Part shown: piece by piece, positions 25,799-41,115 of the stretch
How positions within the stretch are numbered: the first letter of the stretch is position 1
Layout of the letters: each line of letters starts with the position of its first letter
Assembly (NCBI RefSeq): GCF_963422355.1
Contig: NC_085096.1
Span: 5,199,555-5,263,554 of the forward strand
Length of the DNA stretch: 64,000 bases
Reading direction: 5' to 3'
From: Corticium candelabrum
Lineage: Eukaryota > Porifera > Homoscleromorpha > Homosclerophorida > Plakinidae
Notes under the pieces: model-generated
The model's input: only the letters and a program-made list of their open reading frames with translations
Databases searched by the model: none
Told to the model about the DNA's origin: nothing
Made by a program: the position numbers and the translations under genes

Positions 25799-26688
25799 AT
25801 GAATTTGCTAGCGGTCAGTCTCTTCGATTGGATCTCATTGACATGGATAGTGTACACATGCATTTCAACGTGTTGCGTTGTGGGAAAACCGGTCGGACCG
25901 TCTGCGCAGCTGCGAGAAAAAAGGGTAACCATAATACGCAAATATATACAAAGATAGTCAATGATTTTTGTTTTAATCAATGTTTTAGAGTGCAAGCTCT
26001 GATCCCTGTAGACACAAGTTTGCGCTCATATCGGGTGCTGGAGTTCTGGATACGACTCGCAGTGGCGACACTAGAGTCGTCCAAGTCGTTTCGTCGCGTC
26101 TGAGAAAGACAGTCGCGACGGCAAACGCGTCCAAATCTCTAATTACCTTAGAAAATCTTTTTCAGCAAAGCGGTACGCCACACAAGTCTAAACATGTATA
26201 TCACTATCAAACATACTCGGGCCACTACCTAACAGTCGATACAGATGGAAATCTACAAACAACGGTAAACCAACGATTTTATAAAAAAATTAAAACAAAT
26301 TAAATATATTTATAAAACATTTTAGGCATCGGTTGGCGAATCGGTTACAATCTTACAGCACAGAGTTGAAGGTTTACCAAACGATTACACAATATTATTA
26401 TGCGCTTGGTCCGAAAATCAGAGACAAAGTTATCTTCTCTATATTGACGGTTCTATACGCACAAAGAAACTTCAAATAGCAACGGCTTGTCAGGCGTCGT
26501 CAAACTTTGTGAAAGCTCTGAGTAACGACGTCATTCTAAAGAGCGTCGACCTCGTTCACAATGAAGTCTACCATTTCTATAGGGTTTTTGTCACATTTCA
26601 CGATGACGTCAGCAGACACTATTCCTGTCGTTATTTGAGTCGAGAGCTGAAGACGGTTTGCTGTGTTGACAGTTGTCCGAGCGATTAG
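25799..26688 (+). CDS. Secreted beta-trefoil, FGF-like protein, copy A (three exons)
   Basis: Exons 25799-25924, 25989-26264 and 26326-26688 join in phase 0 at consensus GT/AG sites (introns 64 and 60-61 bp), giving 254 residues. Residues 1-28 are a hydrophobic signal peptide (MNLLAVSLFDWISLTWIVY...). REKR at 39-42 is a furin-type R-x-K-R site exactly at the first splice junction, so mature protein would start SASSDPC. The core has two beta-trefoil-like turns, GHYLTVDTDGNLQTT and SYLLYIDGSIRTKK, of the G-x-YL-x-x-DxDG-x-L kind that FGFs show, then NEVYHFYRVF and a cysteine tail (CRY...CCVDSC). The first ATG in frame was chosen; an upstream TTG is not used. FGF assignment is tentative: the FGF signature is not fully met, and another beta-trefoil ligand is possible. 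Confidence 0.65.
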
Positions 26689-26689
26689 A

Positions 26690-28500
<1,811 letters not shown>

Positions 28501-28510
28501 GTCATTCTAT

Positions 28511-28655
28511 TAGCCTCGTACCCAGGCCCTCTTGCGCGCCCGGAGAAGAGGGCCTGGCACACTTTGTATTCGCATGCGCGCTTAAATTAGAAGGAAATCG
28601 TGGTAATGTCTGCACGCATGCGGGACCGACGTTGTTTAGAATCTCGAGCCGATAA
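28511..28655 (+). mobile_element. Solo inverted repeat of the RecQ-bearing foldback element, at the duplication junction
   Basis: TAGCCTCGTACCCAGGCCCT through GAGCCGATAA matches 38564-38704 and, inverted, 39117-39268. It includes the short hairpin CCAGGCCCTCTT...AAGAGGGCCTGG. Copy B begins directly after it. Confidence 0.85.
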
Positions 28656-28865
28656 AATCCAACTCTGCCGAGAAATTGCTACTAACTTTGTGTCTGAACC
28701 ACTCAGAACTTTCCCGTTGGAATGACAAATGCATTTGCTCCAACTTAAATGTGGTACTTTTGCGGCTGGAGGATTCAAACATGCTGAAACTGCATATAAT
28801 TCCTCTGCAGATGACTGACTATCACTATCCATTTCTTCTGATTGACCACTCAAATTGACATCCAT
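28656..28865 (-). pseudogene. Truncated 5' end of the PIN-like gene (copy B)
   Basis: ATG at 28865 opens the same N-terminus as the 22687 pseudogene (MDVNLSGQSEEMDS...), through KCICHSNGKVLSGSDTK. It is then cut at the duplication breakpoint and runs into the transposon inverted repeat. Several replacement differences from copy A (G/D, S/C, E/K) fit a non-functional fragment. Confidence 0.75.
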
Positions 28866-31800
28866 TAGCACAAAATTATGGCGCTGATAGCTAGAAACGT
28901 AGACGGTACACAAATTGATTCAAAGACAGTTGTGTTCAATCGTAGTGTATTTCAAAGACAACAATGTATACAAACTAGATCGAATACAAGGTAAACAACT
29001 TTCGCTCTACGCAGAAAACGAATGAACAATGTCTGCAGCTAGAGTAATTTTATACACTGATCGATCTCGAACTGACACTATGACTCAACAGCGATGAACG
29101 TATTACATGAACTTCCAAGACGTGAACCAACGTGAGCTCTCAGTAAGTCATCGTTTAAGAAACCTGCTGGTACGTGTACGTTTACGTCGAAGAGAAAGGT
29201 CAAAGTAGACCTATGTCGTCTCCTTGCATCCGGTTTTTAGATATTCTTGCCCCTGGTAAAAATTAATACAAAGCAAGTGTCAAGAAAACATATACACACA
29301 ATACGATACCGTTACAAAGCTGTAGAGATGATGATTTGCATGCTTTTTGTCTGGTATGCGCTAATTATGCGCGTGAGCTCGGTGTCCCGACCGTGTTTAC
29401 AAAAACACCTTCCTTTGCAATTGTCGCAATAGTTCGCGACCGCAAACATCAATTTTTGGATTGTATACTTATAGAAGAAAGCTAATCTACACAGATAATA
29501 ATGTCCACGGGGTGTCGAAACAAAAGTTGTTTCTGAAGCAGCTAACCAGATCAGCTCATAGACTAGGATGTCCGCTAGAGGATGTCCCATCTTGGTAGGA
29601 GACCGGGATAGCGACGCTTCCAAGTTGCAAGGCACGTAGCGTAACGGTTCTTGCTTCAACCATAGGACTAAATTTGGCCGTCAAAAGTTTCATATATCTT
29701 GAACGCGTCCCATTACGTTAGACCACTCTCAACTCTGTGGTTTCTTCTCGCAGTGTGTCCGACTATATGGCTGCATGCATGGTGTCCGATAACGGAAGAC
29801 GTACTCACTCTCTATATAGCTTCGGAATGGCAGCGACACCGGTGTACCTCTGGCGTACTCAACATAGAAAACTTCGAAATCGGGGAGGCCAGCTGCTCCA
29901 GGTTTACGTTTTCGAGACTCTGTGTATCATCTAGGAGGCTATATCTACTAATATTCGAGACCTGAAGCATGGTTTTCCCAGGTCCATCCGTAGCGACGTC
30001 TGGCGTGTACCTTGTGAGGTTTGAGGTTGAAGCAAACTTCCTCTCACAGCTCTGCTCTCTCATATGGTTATTGGACGCGCGTGAATGACAGTCAGTGAGT
30101 GGTTATTATTTGGACGTGTTCTGTGTGAATGGGCTGCTCGCTTTAGCTAAAGTTTGCATTTCTACACAGGACAAGACAAAGGTGCTGGATTGAATTCTGG
30201 AGATGAGGAATGCAAGCCTCCTGTTGTCAAACACTATGTACTACATTCGAGATTTTCTTTCTCTAGTAGAATATATTTACTACATCCTGGATTTTCTATT
30301 CCTCCAGTACGCACGCTGTCGTCCTTTTGATCTCGTTTACGGCAAATCATACTAAACGTTTAGTGGCATGATAGCTCATAAGCCTTGTAGTTGCGAACAA
30401 ACATGTCTCAGCCAGAGCGAACCCGCCTGCTCGTCTAAATAGCGACGCCCTGACTTAGTGTTGTATTCTGCAAATGCCAATATCTGGAGTCATGTACATT
30501 CACGTTGACTGCATTTAAGCTCTGAATGCATCTCAATGGCTTCACATAGGTGAGTGATCCACCTGCAGTACTTTACTATTCTGCTACAGCTGAATTAGCA
30601 ACTACAATATGCACACGACATGCAATACACGTTTTACTTACATTACTACATTGATGACGGTCGTCAAGCGTCGCAACCATCACTCTTTCAGAGACCTACC
30701 GTGTACTGATCGATTCAGTATCTTTCTAGAATAGGTTGCCACCGGATACTTTCTTTTACAATATTTCTTCATGACAATTTTTGTGGTTTACTCTACTATT
30801 GCAGTCACTGAACGCAGCTAAGCGCTTGTAAACGGATTCTGGAAGTAACCCAGACACGAGTAGGTATTTTATTTACAGTATTTTGTACATATCCGATGAG
30901 CTCCTTGGAATGTTCGATAATTCTGGAGAAACTGCATCGTGCGGATACGAAATCTAAACCAAAGACAAAACTGCGTGGATGTGTACTGACAACTGGCTCA
31001 GTTCCAATGTATCGGCATGCAGAACCAACTCTATAATGCAATAAGATGTTGAGAAACCTGTATAGATGAGAACGGACAGATGTCAATATATTCTATTGAC
31101 TCATGCACGTAGGGTTTCTATTGACGTCTGCTTAGGTCGCCACAGACATTGTACTATAAACTAAACATTTCCTATCAAATGTACACTTGTCAGTTCAGGC
31201 GAGACTAGAGAAAATCTTTTCTTCGAATTCTTTTTGAGCTGTATACTAGCTGGCAGGAAAAAGAGAGAAGTACTAACATTCAAACGCGATTAATGTTAAT
31301 TTAATGAAGAAGAGATGTCATTATTTTAGTAGGAACACTATTCGCAATTCTCCCTGTAGTTAATTGATAGTCACACGTCAGTAGCTTTAAAATGCAGTGC
31401 ATCATATCTATTGGATTCACGCAATAAATTTCTAGTTAACATTTCAAATATTTATAAAACTAAGATTTTACTATTTTTATAAATTTACACATAGCTGATA
31501 GTTATGATGCATTGTGTATATCTATAGACACACAAAGTATATTTAGGATATTCATTTTATTATTTGGGAATTTATGCAGAAAATGGCTTTATTCTTTAGA
31601 AATCTAAAAAAGCAAGTTCTTGGAAATACCAAACTGTTGGAAATGGAACTACGTTGTACTGAATTACGTTTAAGAAATTTGATTACGTTACCAGATTCCA
31701 AGGGTACAGCTCAACTGCGTGGGAGCTAATGTGCATGTCAAACGGAAGAGCTGCTTATTAGCAGGGGTAGACATGAGTCACGGTTTCAACCCCCATCGTG

Positions 31801-31918
31801 CATGGAAAGGTCGCGTAGCAGACTGCCTGTCGGATATTTAAGACGTCTCCCATGCTAGGTTTTCATCATTCAGTGAAAGATAGAGTTGACTATCGAAGAG
31901 AAATCTACTGCTCGAGAG
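28866..31918. other. Upstream region of FGF-like gene B; no other supported gene
   Basis: Duplicate of 22688-25798. The CT/AT array is collapsed to about 10 bp near 29810. The hairpin at 24394-24421 is missing. A 15-17-bp insertion containing TTAGCTAAAGTTTGC lies near 30145. Confidence 0.5.
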
Positions 31919-32808
31919 ATGAATTTGCTAGCGGTCAGTCTCTTCGATTGGATCTCATTGACATGGATAGTGTACACATGCATTTCAACGTGTTGCGTTG
32001 TGGGAAAACCGGTCGGACCGTCTGCGCAGCTGCGAGAAAAAAGGGTAACCATAATACGCAAATATATACAAAGATAGTCAATGATTTTTGTTTTAATCAA
32101 TGTTTTAGAGTGCAAGCTCTGATCCCTGTAGACACAAGTTTGCGCTCATATCGGGTGCTGGAGTTCTGGATACGACTCGCAGTGGCGACACTAGAGTCGT
32201 CCAAGTCGTTTCGTCGCGTCTGAGAAAGACAGTCGCGACGGCAAACGCGTCCAAATCTCTAATTACCTTAGAAAATCTTTTTCAGCAAAGCGGTACGCCA
32301 CACAAGTCTAAACATGTATATCACTATCAAACATACTCGGGCCACTACCTAACAGTCGATACAGATGGAAATCTACAAACAACGGTAAACCAACGATTTT
32401 ATAAAAAAATTAAAACAAATTAAATATATTTATAAAACATTTTAGGCATCGGTTGGCGAATCGGTTACAATCTTACAGCACAGAGTTGAAGGTTTACCAA
32501 ACGATTACACAATATTATTATGCGCTTGGTCCGAAAATCAGAGACAAAGTTATCTTCTCTATATTGACGGTTCTATACGCACAAAGAAACTTCAAATAGC
32601 AACGGCTTGTCAGGCGTCGTCAAACTTTGTGAAAGCTCTGAGTAACGACGTCATTCTAAAGAGCGTCGACCTCGTTCACAATGAAGTCTACCATTTCTAT
32701 AGGGTTTTTGTCACATTTCACGATGACGTCAGCAGACACTATTCCTGTCGTTATTTGAGTCGAGAGCTGAAGACGGTTTGCTGTGTTGACAGTTGTCCGA
32801 GCGATTAG
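31919..32808 (+). CDS. Secreted beta-trefoil, FGF-like protein, copy B (three exons)
   Basis: Exons 31919-32044, 32109-32384 and 32446-32808 reproduce copy A at offset 6120. I found no difference in exons or introns, so both copies predict the same 254-residue secreted pro-protein with signal peptide, REKR processing site and beta-trefoil core. The two genes are in the same orientation about 5.2 kb apart and share about 1.1 kb of identical upstream DNA, including the TATA-like box. Both copies look functional. Identity extending through introns and flanks points to recent gene conversion rather than selection on the protein alone. Confidence 0.65.
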
Positions 32809-32809
32809 A

Positions 32810-34630
<1,821 letters not shown>

Positions 34631-37600
34631 GTCATTGTCAGAGTCATATATAGAGTTGCGACATGGGCGTTATGGGATTTGTGATCACGTGATCGCATGA
34701 GCGCCATTTTGTTTCCAATCGTGTGTAGACAGTATCCGGCATTAGGCGCGTTTCGACCCACTAGCGAGACTATGGTTAACTGCTGCGCTTGGAACTGTAG
34801 TAATAGATCAGAAAATGGATTCAAAATGTTTCGTTTCCCTAAGGATCGTGCCAGAAGAAAAGTTTGGGAGGCTAGAGTAAGTCGCAAGAACTGGATAGCA
34901 TCGCCATATGCGCTCCTGTGCGAGGTACATAAATACCGTAGCGTTTATCGTGTTTCTCACGCACTACGGTACAGTAGATACGCGTTGTGATGTCAGCCAA
35001 AGCGGATTTGGTTCTAGTAGACTCAGATCTTGAACTAATTAATATAGATATTATTTGTAGACTGCCTAGATGGTATGTCTGGCAGCTACATGCTAAGTTG
35101 GTCCACTTGTGCACATTTTTTAATAATGATGATAGTCTCCTGCAGAAGTACATGGAATTTTCATCATTTTGAAGGCACACTTTGATGAATCACAATTTGA
35201 GTGCAGAAGGGCTGATGGAAAAAGAAAACTTAAGTGGAACGCTGTTCCAACCATATTTCCTCACAAGGAACGACGTCAACGTATTAGAAAATCGCCATTA
35301 GCAAGACATCCAGTGGACATTTCCAAGCAAGTGAATCTGGTCTTGAGAGACCACATGTACTCAATCAGTGGTGTTTCACCAGAACCATTTTCAAAATGTA
35401 AGTCACTATGCAACAGTTCACACGTTCATGTCAGTGCATGAATTGTTCTTCACTTAATTAATAACATCTCAATCAACTGTACTATATTTATAAAACCACA
35501 AAGAAAACTGCAAATTACACATGATAGAACACACACACGCAGTAATGACAACAGGCACACGTGTAGACATAATTTCAAAGTTTAGTAGAAGTTTCTTCAA
35601 TCTTGGGATTGTTTTCATTTTTCAATTGTTTAAATTACTACTATGAAGAACCAAGTACAATTAATGCAAGTTAACTAATCTACCTCAATTGATTAATGTA
35701 CAGCTGAACATAATTCCAACGATGATGAAGCAACTCAACATGACTCTGTAGCATATGAAACCAGTGTGGCAGATCTAGATATAGATGTGGATGAATCTAA
35801 TACCCTTTCAATTGATTCCTCTACAACAGCTAGAGAAGTCGTAAAATTGAAAGCCAGATTACAAGTTTCAAGAGCCAAACTGCACAAAATTACAAGAAGA
35901 AATAATGCACTTGCTAAGCAAATGGCAAGTCAGGAATCAAAGATTAAAAAACTGTTTGCTGAAGATCAGCTGCTAGCATTGTCCCGAGGAATGCGAGGAA
36001 TTCGGTGGTCATCTGCCACAGTGAAAAAAGCCTTACAACTTCGATTTGCATGTGGAGCCACAGGATATAACTTACTTTTAAAACAGCAGTACCCTTTACC
36101 ATCTCTTCGAACTCTTCAACGACGGATGGAAACAGTTCTATTTGAGCCCGGCATACTCAGCCAAGTTTTTGAATACTTAGCAGTGAAGGTAAATAATTTG
36201 TGTGAAGAGGAAAGAGTCTGCTGTCTCACATTAGATGAAATGTCCATTACACCTAGTATTGAGTATGATGCAAGTAGTGGACAATTGCTTGGGAATGTGA
36301 CTTTGCCTGGTCATTGTGGTAGTGCCACTCATGCTCTTGTGTTTATGTTGGGAGGACTGTCATCACGGTGGAAACAGACAGTAGCATACCATTTCACAGG
36401 AAACTCCACTGACGGAACTGTAATGAAACCAATTGTGCTGGAAATTATTGAATGTGCTGCAAAGATATGCTTACATGTCATAGCTGTGACTAGTGACATG
36501 GGATCTGCAAACCGAGCACTGTGGAGAAGCTTTGGCCTCATGACTGGAAGACACTGCAATACTGTTAGCAAAGTAGTACATCCTCAAAGTCCAACCAAAT
36601 GGTTATATTTTCTCGCTGATGTTCCTCACCTAATAAAGAATCTTAAGACAGCTTTGGTTAGTGGCAAAGTCATCCCTCTACCTGATGATGTTGTTAAAGC
36701 AAACAACTTGAACTGTAGTTTTGTGTCCATTACACCTGTAAAAGATCTAGTAGAGTTTGAGAACCATCATGATTTAAAATTAGCACCAAAGCTAACTAAC
36801 GCCACTATTTCTCCATCACATTTTGAGAAAATGAAAGTATCACATGCACTGCATCTGGTTAGTAAGTCGGTGAGCTCTGGACTTCAATACCTTGTGAAAG
36901 AAGAAGGCCTAGGAAATGAATATCTTTCTACTGCTTGGTTTCTGGATGTGTTTAACCGGTGGTTTGATTTCATGACAAGCAGGTACCCTGCAGTTGCACT
37001 AAGCAGATTGAATTGTGATAAATATGAAGAAGCTCTAATATTTCTTACGTCTATTATCAACTTAGTACAGAGCATGAAAATTGGAGATAAAAATTACTGG
37101 AAACCCGTGCAAGCAGGGATTATAATGTCTACAAATAGTGTTCTTGGTATCCAAGAGGAGTTGCTTTCAATGGGATACAAGTTCCTTTTGACAAGTCGTC
37201 TTACTCAAGATTGCCTTAAAAATCTTTTTAGTTTAGTCAGGCTAAAAAATCATATTCCTTCACCACTGGCATTTAAATACGCATTAAAAGTCATTTGCAT
37301 TGCACAGTTCCTGAAACAACCTCATGCATATCAAGGAAACTACCAAGAAGATGACAGAGACATAGCAATTGACTTTCTTGACCAGCCATTGAAGCTACCA
37401 AGTACTGAACTGGATCTGAAAGATTTTGAAGTGGAAATATCAGAAGCAAATTGCATAGATGACATTCAGAAGGCTGAGTTGAACAGCTTATATTACCTTG
37501 TAGGATACTGTCTACACAGCATAAAGAAAAATGAAGAAATCTGCACAGGTTGTTTTGTGGAAGTGACCAGCTGTGATCTAAGTGATCAAGACTCAGCAAC

Positions 37601-38561
37601 GTCCACTATTATAAAAGAGTATAAGCAAGGATGCCTTACTCAGGTATCAGAGAAAGCATTCTCTATGATGCTCAAAGTAGAAGTCATGCTAAGGAACTTC
37701 GATGAATCAGTGTTGATGACATCAAAAAATGTGAAAAGAATATTGTTGGACAAGGCTGAAGAAATACCAGTACATGATTTGTTCCTCAATTGTCATAATA
37801 TCAAGCAGAAGCTACTATCAAAGTACTTGACTGTTCGCTTACACATTCTATGCAAGCAGATGAAACGTAAAAGAAAACAGGAGTTAGAGAAGAAAAGAAT
37901 CAGAGTCAAGGTGAACTAGGAAGCAAGAGCATGACAATGAGAAAATTAGTTAAAAAATTTAAATGAAAATGAATGCCCTTGTATGGAAACACAACTCTAG
38001 CCAGTCAACAAATGTGTGCATGAGTATACATGTGTGCTTGTGTAACATGTAATTAAGCATCGCATTTATACCTTTTGTAACTTGAGCTTCTGATGATGAG
38101 CCATCGTTTTATTTATACCATTCAGTGCAGAAAGAAACGCGTACAGAACAACACGGCTATAAATGTTGGAATTCCGAGGCCAAAGCGCGAGGTTTTCCTT
38201 GAAGAGCGTCAGAACTGTTCAGATCGGTTGTTTGAACAATACAACGTCTCTCCTGCAGTGCAAACATTGACAGAAACAACTGAAATCTTGCAAACGGTTC
38301 ATTTGGAATCTCTGTATTTCGGTAGCGCTCTCACCCGAAACCACGATGATCAGGAAACGACACATATCGAGCTTCTGAAGAAGTAAATCATAGTCCAATA
38401 GTTGCAACAAGTAGCAACGTAAAACTCACTTTAATGTAGAAACAGCAGTAGCCTAGTATGATTTTAGACAGATTTTTTACGTCGCGCGCATGGAAACAAA
38501 ATGGCGCCCTTGATACGGGTTGTCGCAACTCTATATATATATATATGGCTCTGGTCATTCT
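34631..38561 (+). mobile_element. P-element (THAP9-like) DNA transposon, 3915 bp, with 8-bp target duplication
   Basis: Termini are CAGAGTCATATATAGAGTTG on the left (34639) and CAGAGCCATATATATAT... inverted on the right (38553). Inner inverted segments AGAGTTGCGACA and CGCCATTTTGTTTCC are shared by both ends. The flanks are GTCATTGT (34631-34638) and GTCATTCT (38554-38561), a 7/8 match. The unoccupied site GTCATTCT survives in copy A at 28501-28508. An 8-bp duplication and a THAP-P transposase are diagnostic of the P superfamily. The coding gene is intact in frame. Confidence 0.9.
34772..37919 (+). CDS. P-element/THAP9-like transposase, three exons
   Basis: Exons 34772-34924, 35175-35397 and 35704-37919 join at GT/AG sites (phases 0 and 1), giving 863 residues against roughly 900 for human THAP9. 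Residues 1-90 are a THAP zinc finger (CAWNC at 5-9, CEAH at 50-53, and an AVPTIF box) that would bind the element ends. A basic coiled coil follows (about 175-210). The RNase H-like catalytic part has LDEMSI (D303) and TSDMGSANR (D390), with a GTP-binding-type insertion region between the second and third acidic positions. The third motif reads QDCLKNLF: the expected glutamate is Lys631 (AAA, 37218-37220). No stop or frameshift. The start is the first ATG before the THAP motif. The protein may bind DNA but be catalytically impaired. Confidence 0.88.
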
Positions 38562-38563
38562 AT

Positions 38564-39268
38564 TAGCCTCGTACCCAGGCCCTCTTGCGCGCCCGGAGAA
38601 GAGGGCCTGGCACACGTGGTATTCGCATGCGCGCATAAATTAGAAGGAAATCGTGGTAATCTATGCACGCATGCGGAACCGACGTTGTTTAGAATCTCGA
38701 GCCGATAATGTCACGCGCAATCGACAGTGAAACAGCTTCCGTGTTCAGTAGTAATGAAGCTCTAGATCTAGACCCAAGGTCAAGTGTAACTCCGCGTTCG
38801 CGTAATCTTTGACTTGTTCTATCATCAGCAATACTATAGGAGACACGATCGCGACAATGACGACATATCCACAATCTTCTTCACCACATTTCTGTAGCTT
38901 ACAGTCAACCCTATACGGTGTATGTTGATAGCACAGCGATTTACCGTATCCTGTAGGAAGGCAGCTGCAGACGTCGTTTCCGTTGTAGATGTGCTCTACG
39001 ACAACACGATGCTGCTCCTTCAGCTCTACATTACACAGCTTAAGCTTGCCTAGAGTGTAGTGCAACACCAGAAGCTCTGCCTTCATCCACCACTTGCCAA
39101 ATTGAGTCTCACTGCGCGCAACATTATCGGCTCGAGATTCTAAACAACGTCGGTTCCGCATGCGTGCAGACATTACCACGATTTCCTTCTAATTTCTGCG
39201 CACACGCGAATAACACGTGTACCAGGCCCTCTTCTCCGGGCGCTCAAGAGGGCCTGGGTACGAGGCTA
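38564..39268 (-). mobile_element. 705-bp foldback element with ~150-bp inverted repeats around a RecQ fragment
   Basis: 38564-38710 and 39115-39268 are inverted repeats starting TAGCCTCGTACCCAGGCCCT. Each contains a smaller hairpin (CCAGGCCCTCTT/AAGAGGGCCTGG). The ~400-bp centre encodes part of a RecQ-type helicase on the minus strand. No clear target duplication was seen. The superfamily is not identified. A third copy of the repeat lies at 28511-28655. Confidence 0.75.
38745..39115 (-). pseudogene. RecQ-family helicase fragment
   Basis: The frame contains LKEQHRVVVEHIYNGNDVCS followed by LPTGYGKSLCYQ, the RecQ motif 0/I (Walker A) region that binds ATP. VVIVAIVSPIVLLMIEQVKD follows, matching motif Ia (SPLxxLMxDQ). 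Motifs II-VI, RQC and HRDC are absent, so it cannot be a helicase. The frame runs upstream into the flanking inverted repeat. Multi-copy RecQ-like genes of this type are frequent in cnidarian and sponge genomes (from memory), which fits transposon cargo. Confidence 0.75.
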
Positions 39269-39499
39269 ACGCGAGAGGTTCTGCAAGAGTCCTTGGAAAG
39301 CGACGTTCCGATCGCCTAGTTCTCCTTCGAAGGTTTTCTGTTAGAGTGCATAGGGTGCGAGGAACAAATCTAGGGTGTAATGCGGTTTGTTGTAAGCTTC
39401 ATATCTCTCAGCGACTACTTTCTGAAACCAGGACCAACGAGAAGCGATACGTACTGACGTTCAGTCGACCTCGATTTTACACTACAAGTTTCTACTTGA

Positions 39500-39634
39500 G
39501 TAGGGTAACAGCTCAGTTTATTATGGAAACGTCATTTGTTTCATACGATTCTTTCCAGATTATTGTAGTTGCGCAGTTGGAGTCAAAATGGCGTCCAAAA
39601 TATGGGTTGTCGCAACTCTCTCTCTAAACGGTTC
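39500..39634 (+). mobile_element. P-element right-end relic
   Basis: CAAAATGGCGTCC...GGGTTGTCGCAACTCTC...GGTTCTG parallels the right end of the intact P element (CAAAATGGCGCCC...GGGTTGTCGCAACTCT...GGCTCTG). It is diverged; the left end was not found. Confidence 0.65.
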
Positions 39635-40193
39635 TGTAGTAGCCTCGTTCACAGCGATGGTGACGGCGCAGAGTCAACCGAGTCTGAGCTACACGAGGTA
39701 CTTGGCCAGTCGTCCGGCTTACGCAGGTCTGCAGTGACGAGAGAGCCACCGGCAAGGACGGCTCAAGATTCTCCCCAGGTGATCGATTGATTGATTGAAT
39801 TGCACTGCACGTAGGCGCGCGTGTGTAGAACAGCAAACCGCGCACCTTTGATTTTAGTTGCTGTGTACTGCGTTTATAAAATGGTAGTTAATTAATGAAG
39901 CCTAGCTGAGTTTGAGTTTCAGTGTAGTTACTAAATTTGTTGAGTTGTAGATTTAGCTAGATTGTTGCTAGATGTGCTAGTAGATAAATTAATTCATATA
40001 CCATGCATATGTACTGTGCTCATCAGCAATGGCTGCTCGCACCTGAGATTGATTATGTACTTTTTGGGGGAGGGGAATTTCGAGAGATCATCCTAGGGCG
40101 GAATTCGAAGTCGTTGAGAACTACTCCGCCCCTTCCAATCAGCAGTACGCGTTGGAATGAAAAACGAACCCCTACTGCGTTGAGCCGTGACTA

Positions 40194-40348
40194 GGGCACA
40201 CCAGAGGCGTCGCTCAATAGGGACCTGGGTGGGCCATGGCCCCCCCCAATATTAGTAGGCGTGGCCGTCTAGACAATTGACAATAGACAATAATCCTAGC
40301 GCTGGCCCCCCCCCAATTTTGGACGTCCAGCGACGCCTCTGGGCACAC
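40194..40348. mobile_element. hAT-like MITE, 139 bp, with 8-bp target duplication
   Basis: Termini CAGAGGCGTCGCT and AGCGACGCCTCT(G) are inverted repeats at 40202 and 40340. GGGCACAC flanks both sides (40194-40201 and 40341-40348, one G shared with the terminus). CAGRGGCG ends and 8-bp duplications are typical of hAT. Non-coding, with C-runs. Confidence 0.75.
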
Positions 40349-40439
40349 GTTACACCAGAGTCACTGCTGCGTACTTCGCAAAAGGCTGTTTCATTTTTCG
40401 TTCTTGCTGCGTTCATTTTTCGTTCTTTCCGCGTTCAAT

Positions 40440-41115
40440 TCTTTTGACATTCAACTCAACCAAATATAATCAAAAATAGAAAAATTAAAATAAAAAATGA
40501 AAAAGGAAAAAAGAAAAATGAAAAACGAAAAATGAAAAATCAATAACGAAAAATGAAATATAAAAATCTGCTCGGTGAATTAATTTTTTCAGCAAAATAA
40601 TTAAAAACATTTAACAAAAAATTGAAAAATAAAAAATAAAAAATTAGAATTGGAATTTGAAAATTGAAAATTGACATTTGAAAATTGAAAATTGAAATGG
40701 CCGGAAGGGTCACGGCTCATTGTGCCGTTTATGAGATATGGCTCGCGGTCTTCAATCAATTTCTATTTCAATGTAATGGAATATTGTAAGAGCAAGCAGC
40801 GCCAGTCAATTTTAAATTTGTCTCAAAAATTAAAAATGGAATAAACGAATTGGCCATGCAAATTCAAAATTTAACATTTAAGTTTTAAATTAAATTGAAT
40901 ACTGAAATTTAACATTAAAAATTTAACTAACGTGCTTGCAATTTCAATATTCCATTGCATTAAAAATGAAAATTAGTTTAAAATTAAGTTTGTTTTTAAT
41001 ATTCATTTTAATACGCAAATAATTATACTTTGTCGATCAGTCAATTTTTAATTTTTAACAGAATTTAATATTGAAATTGCAAGCAACTTCTTCGCTATTT
41101 TTAATTTCTAATTCT
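40440..41115. repeat. AT-rich low-complexity block
   Basis: Degenerate runs of GAAAAATGAAAAA and AAATTGAAAATTGA words, on both strands, with no open frame. Confidence 0.7.

Noticed and set aside
36329..36571. Antisense frames within the P transposase
   Set aside because: Shadows of the strongly supported plus-strand gene.
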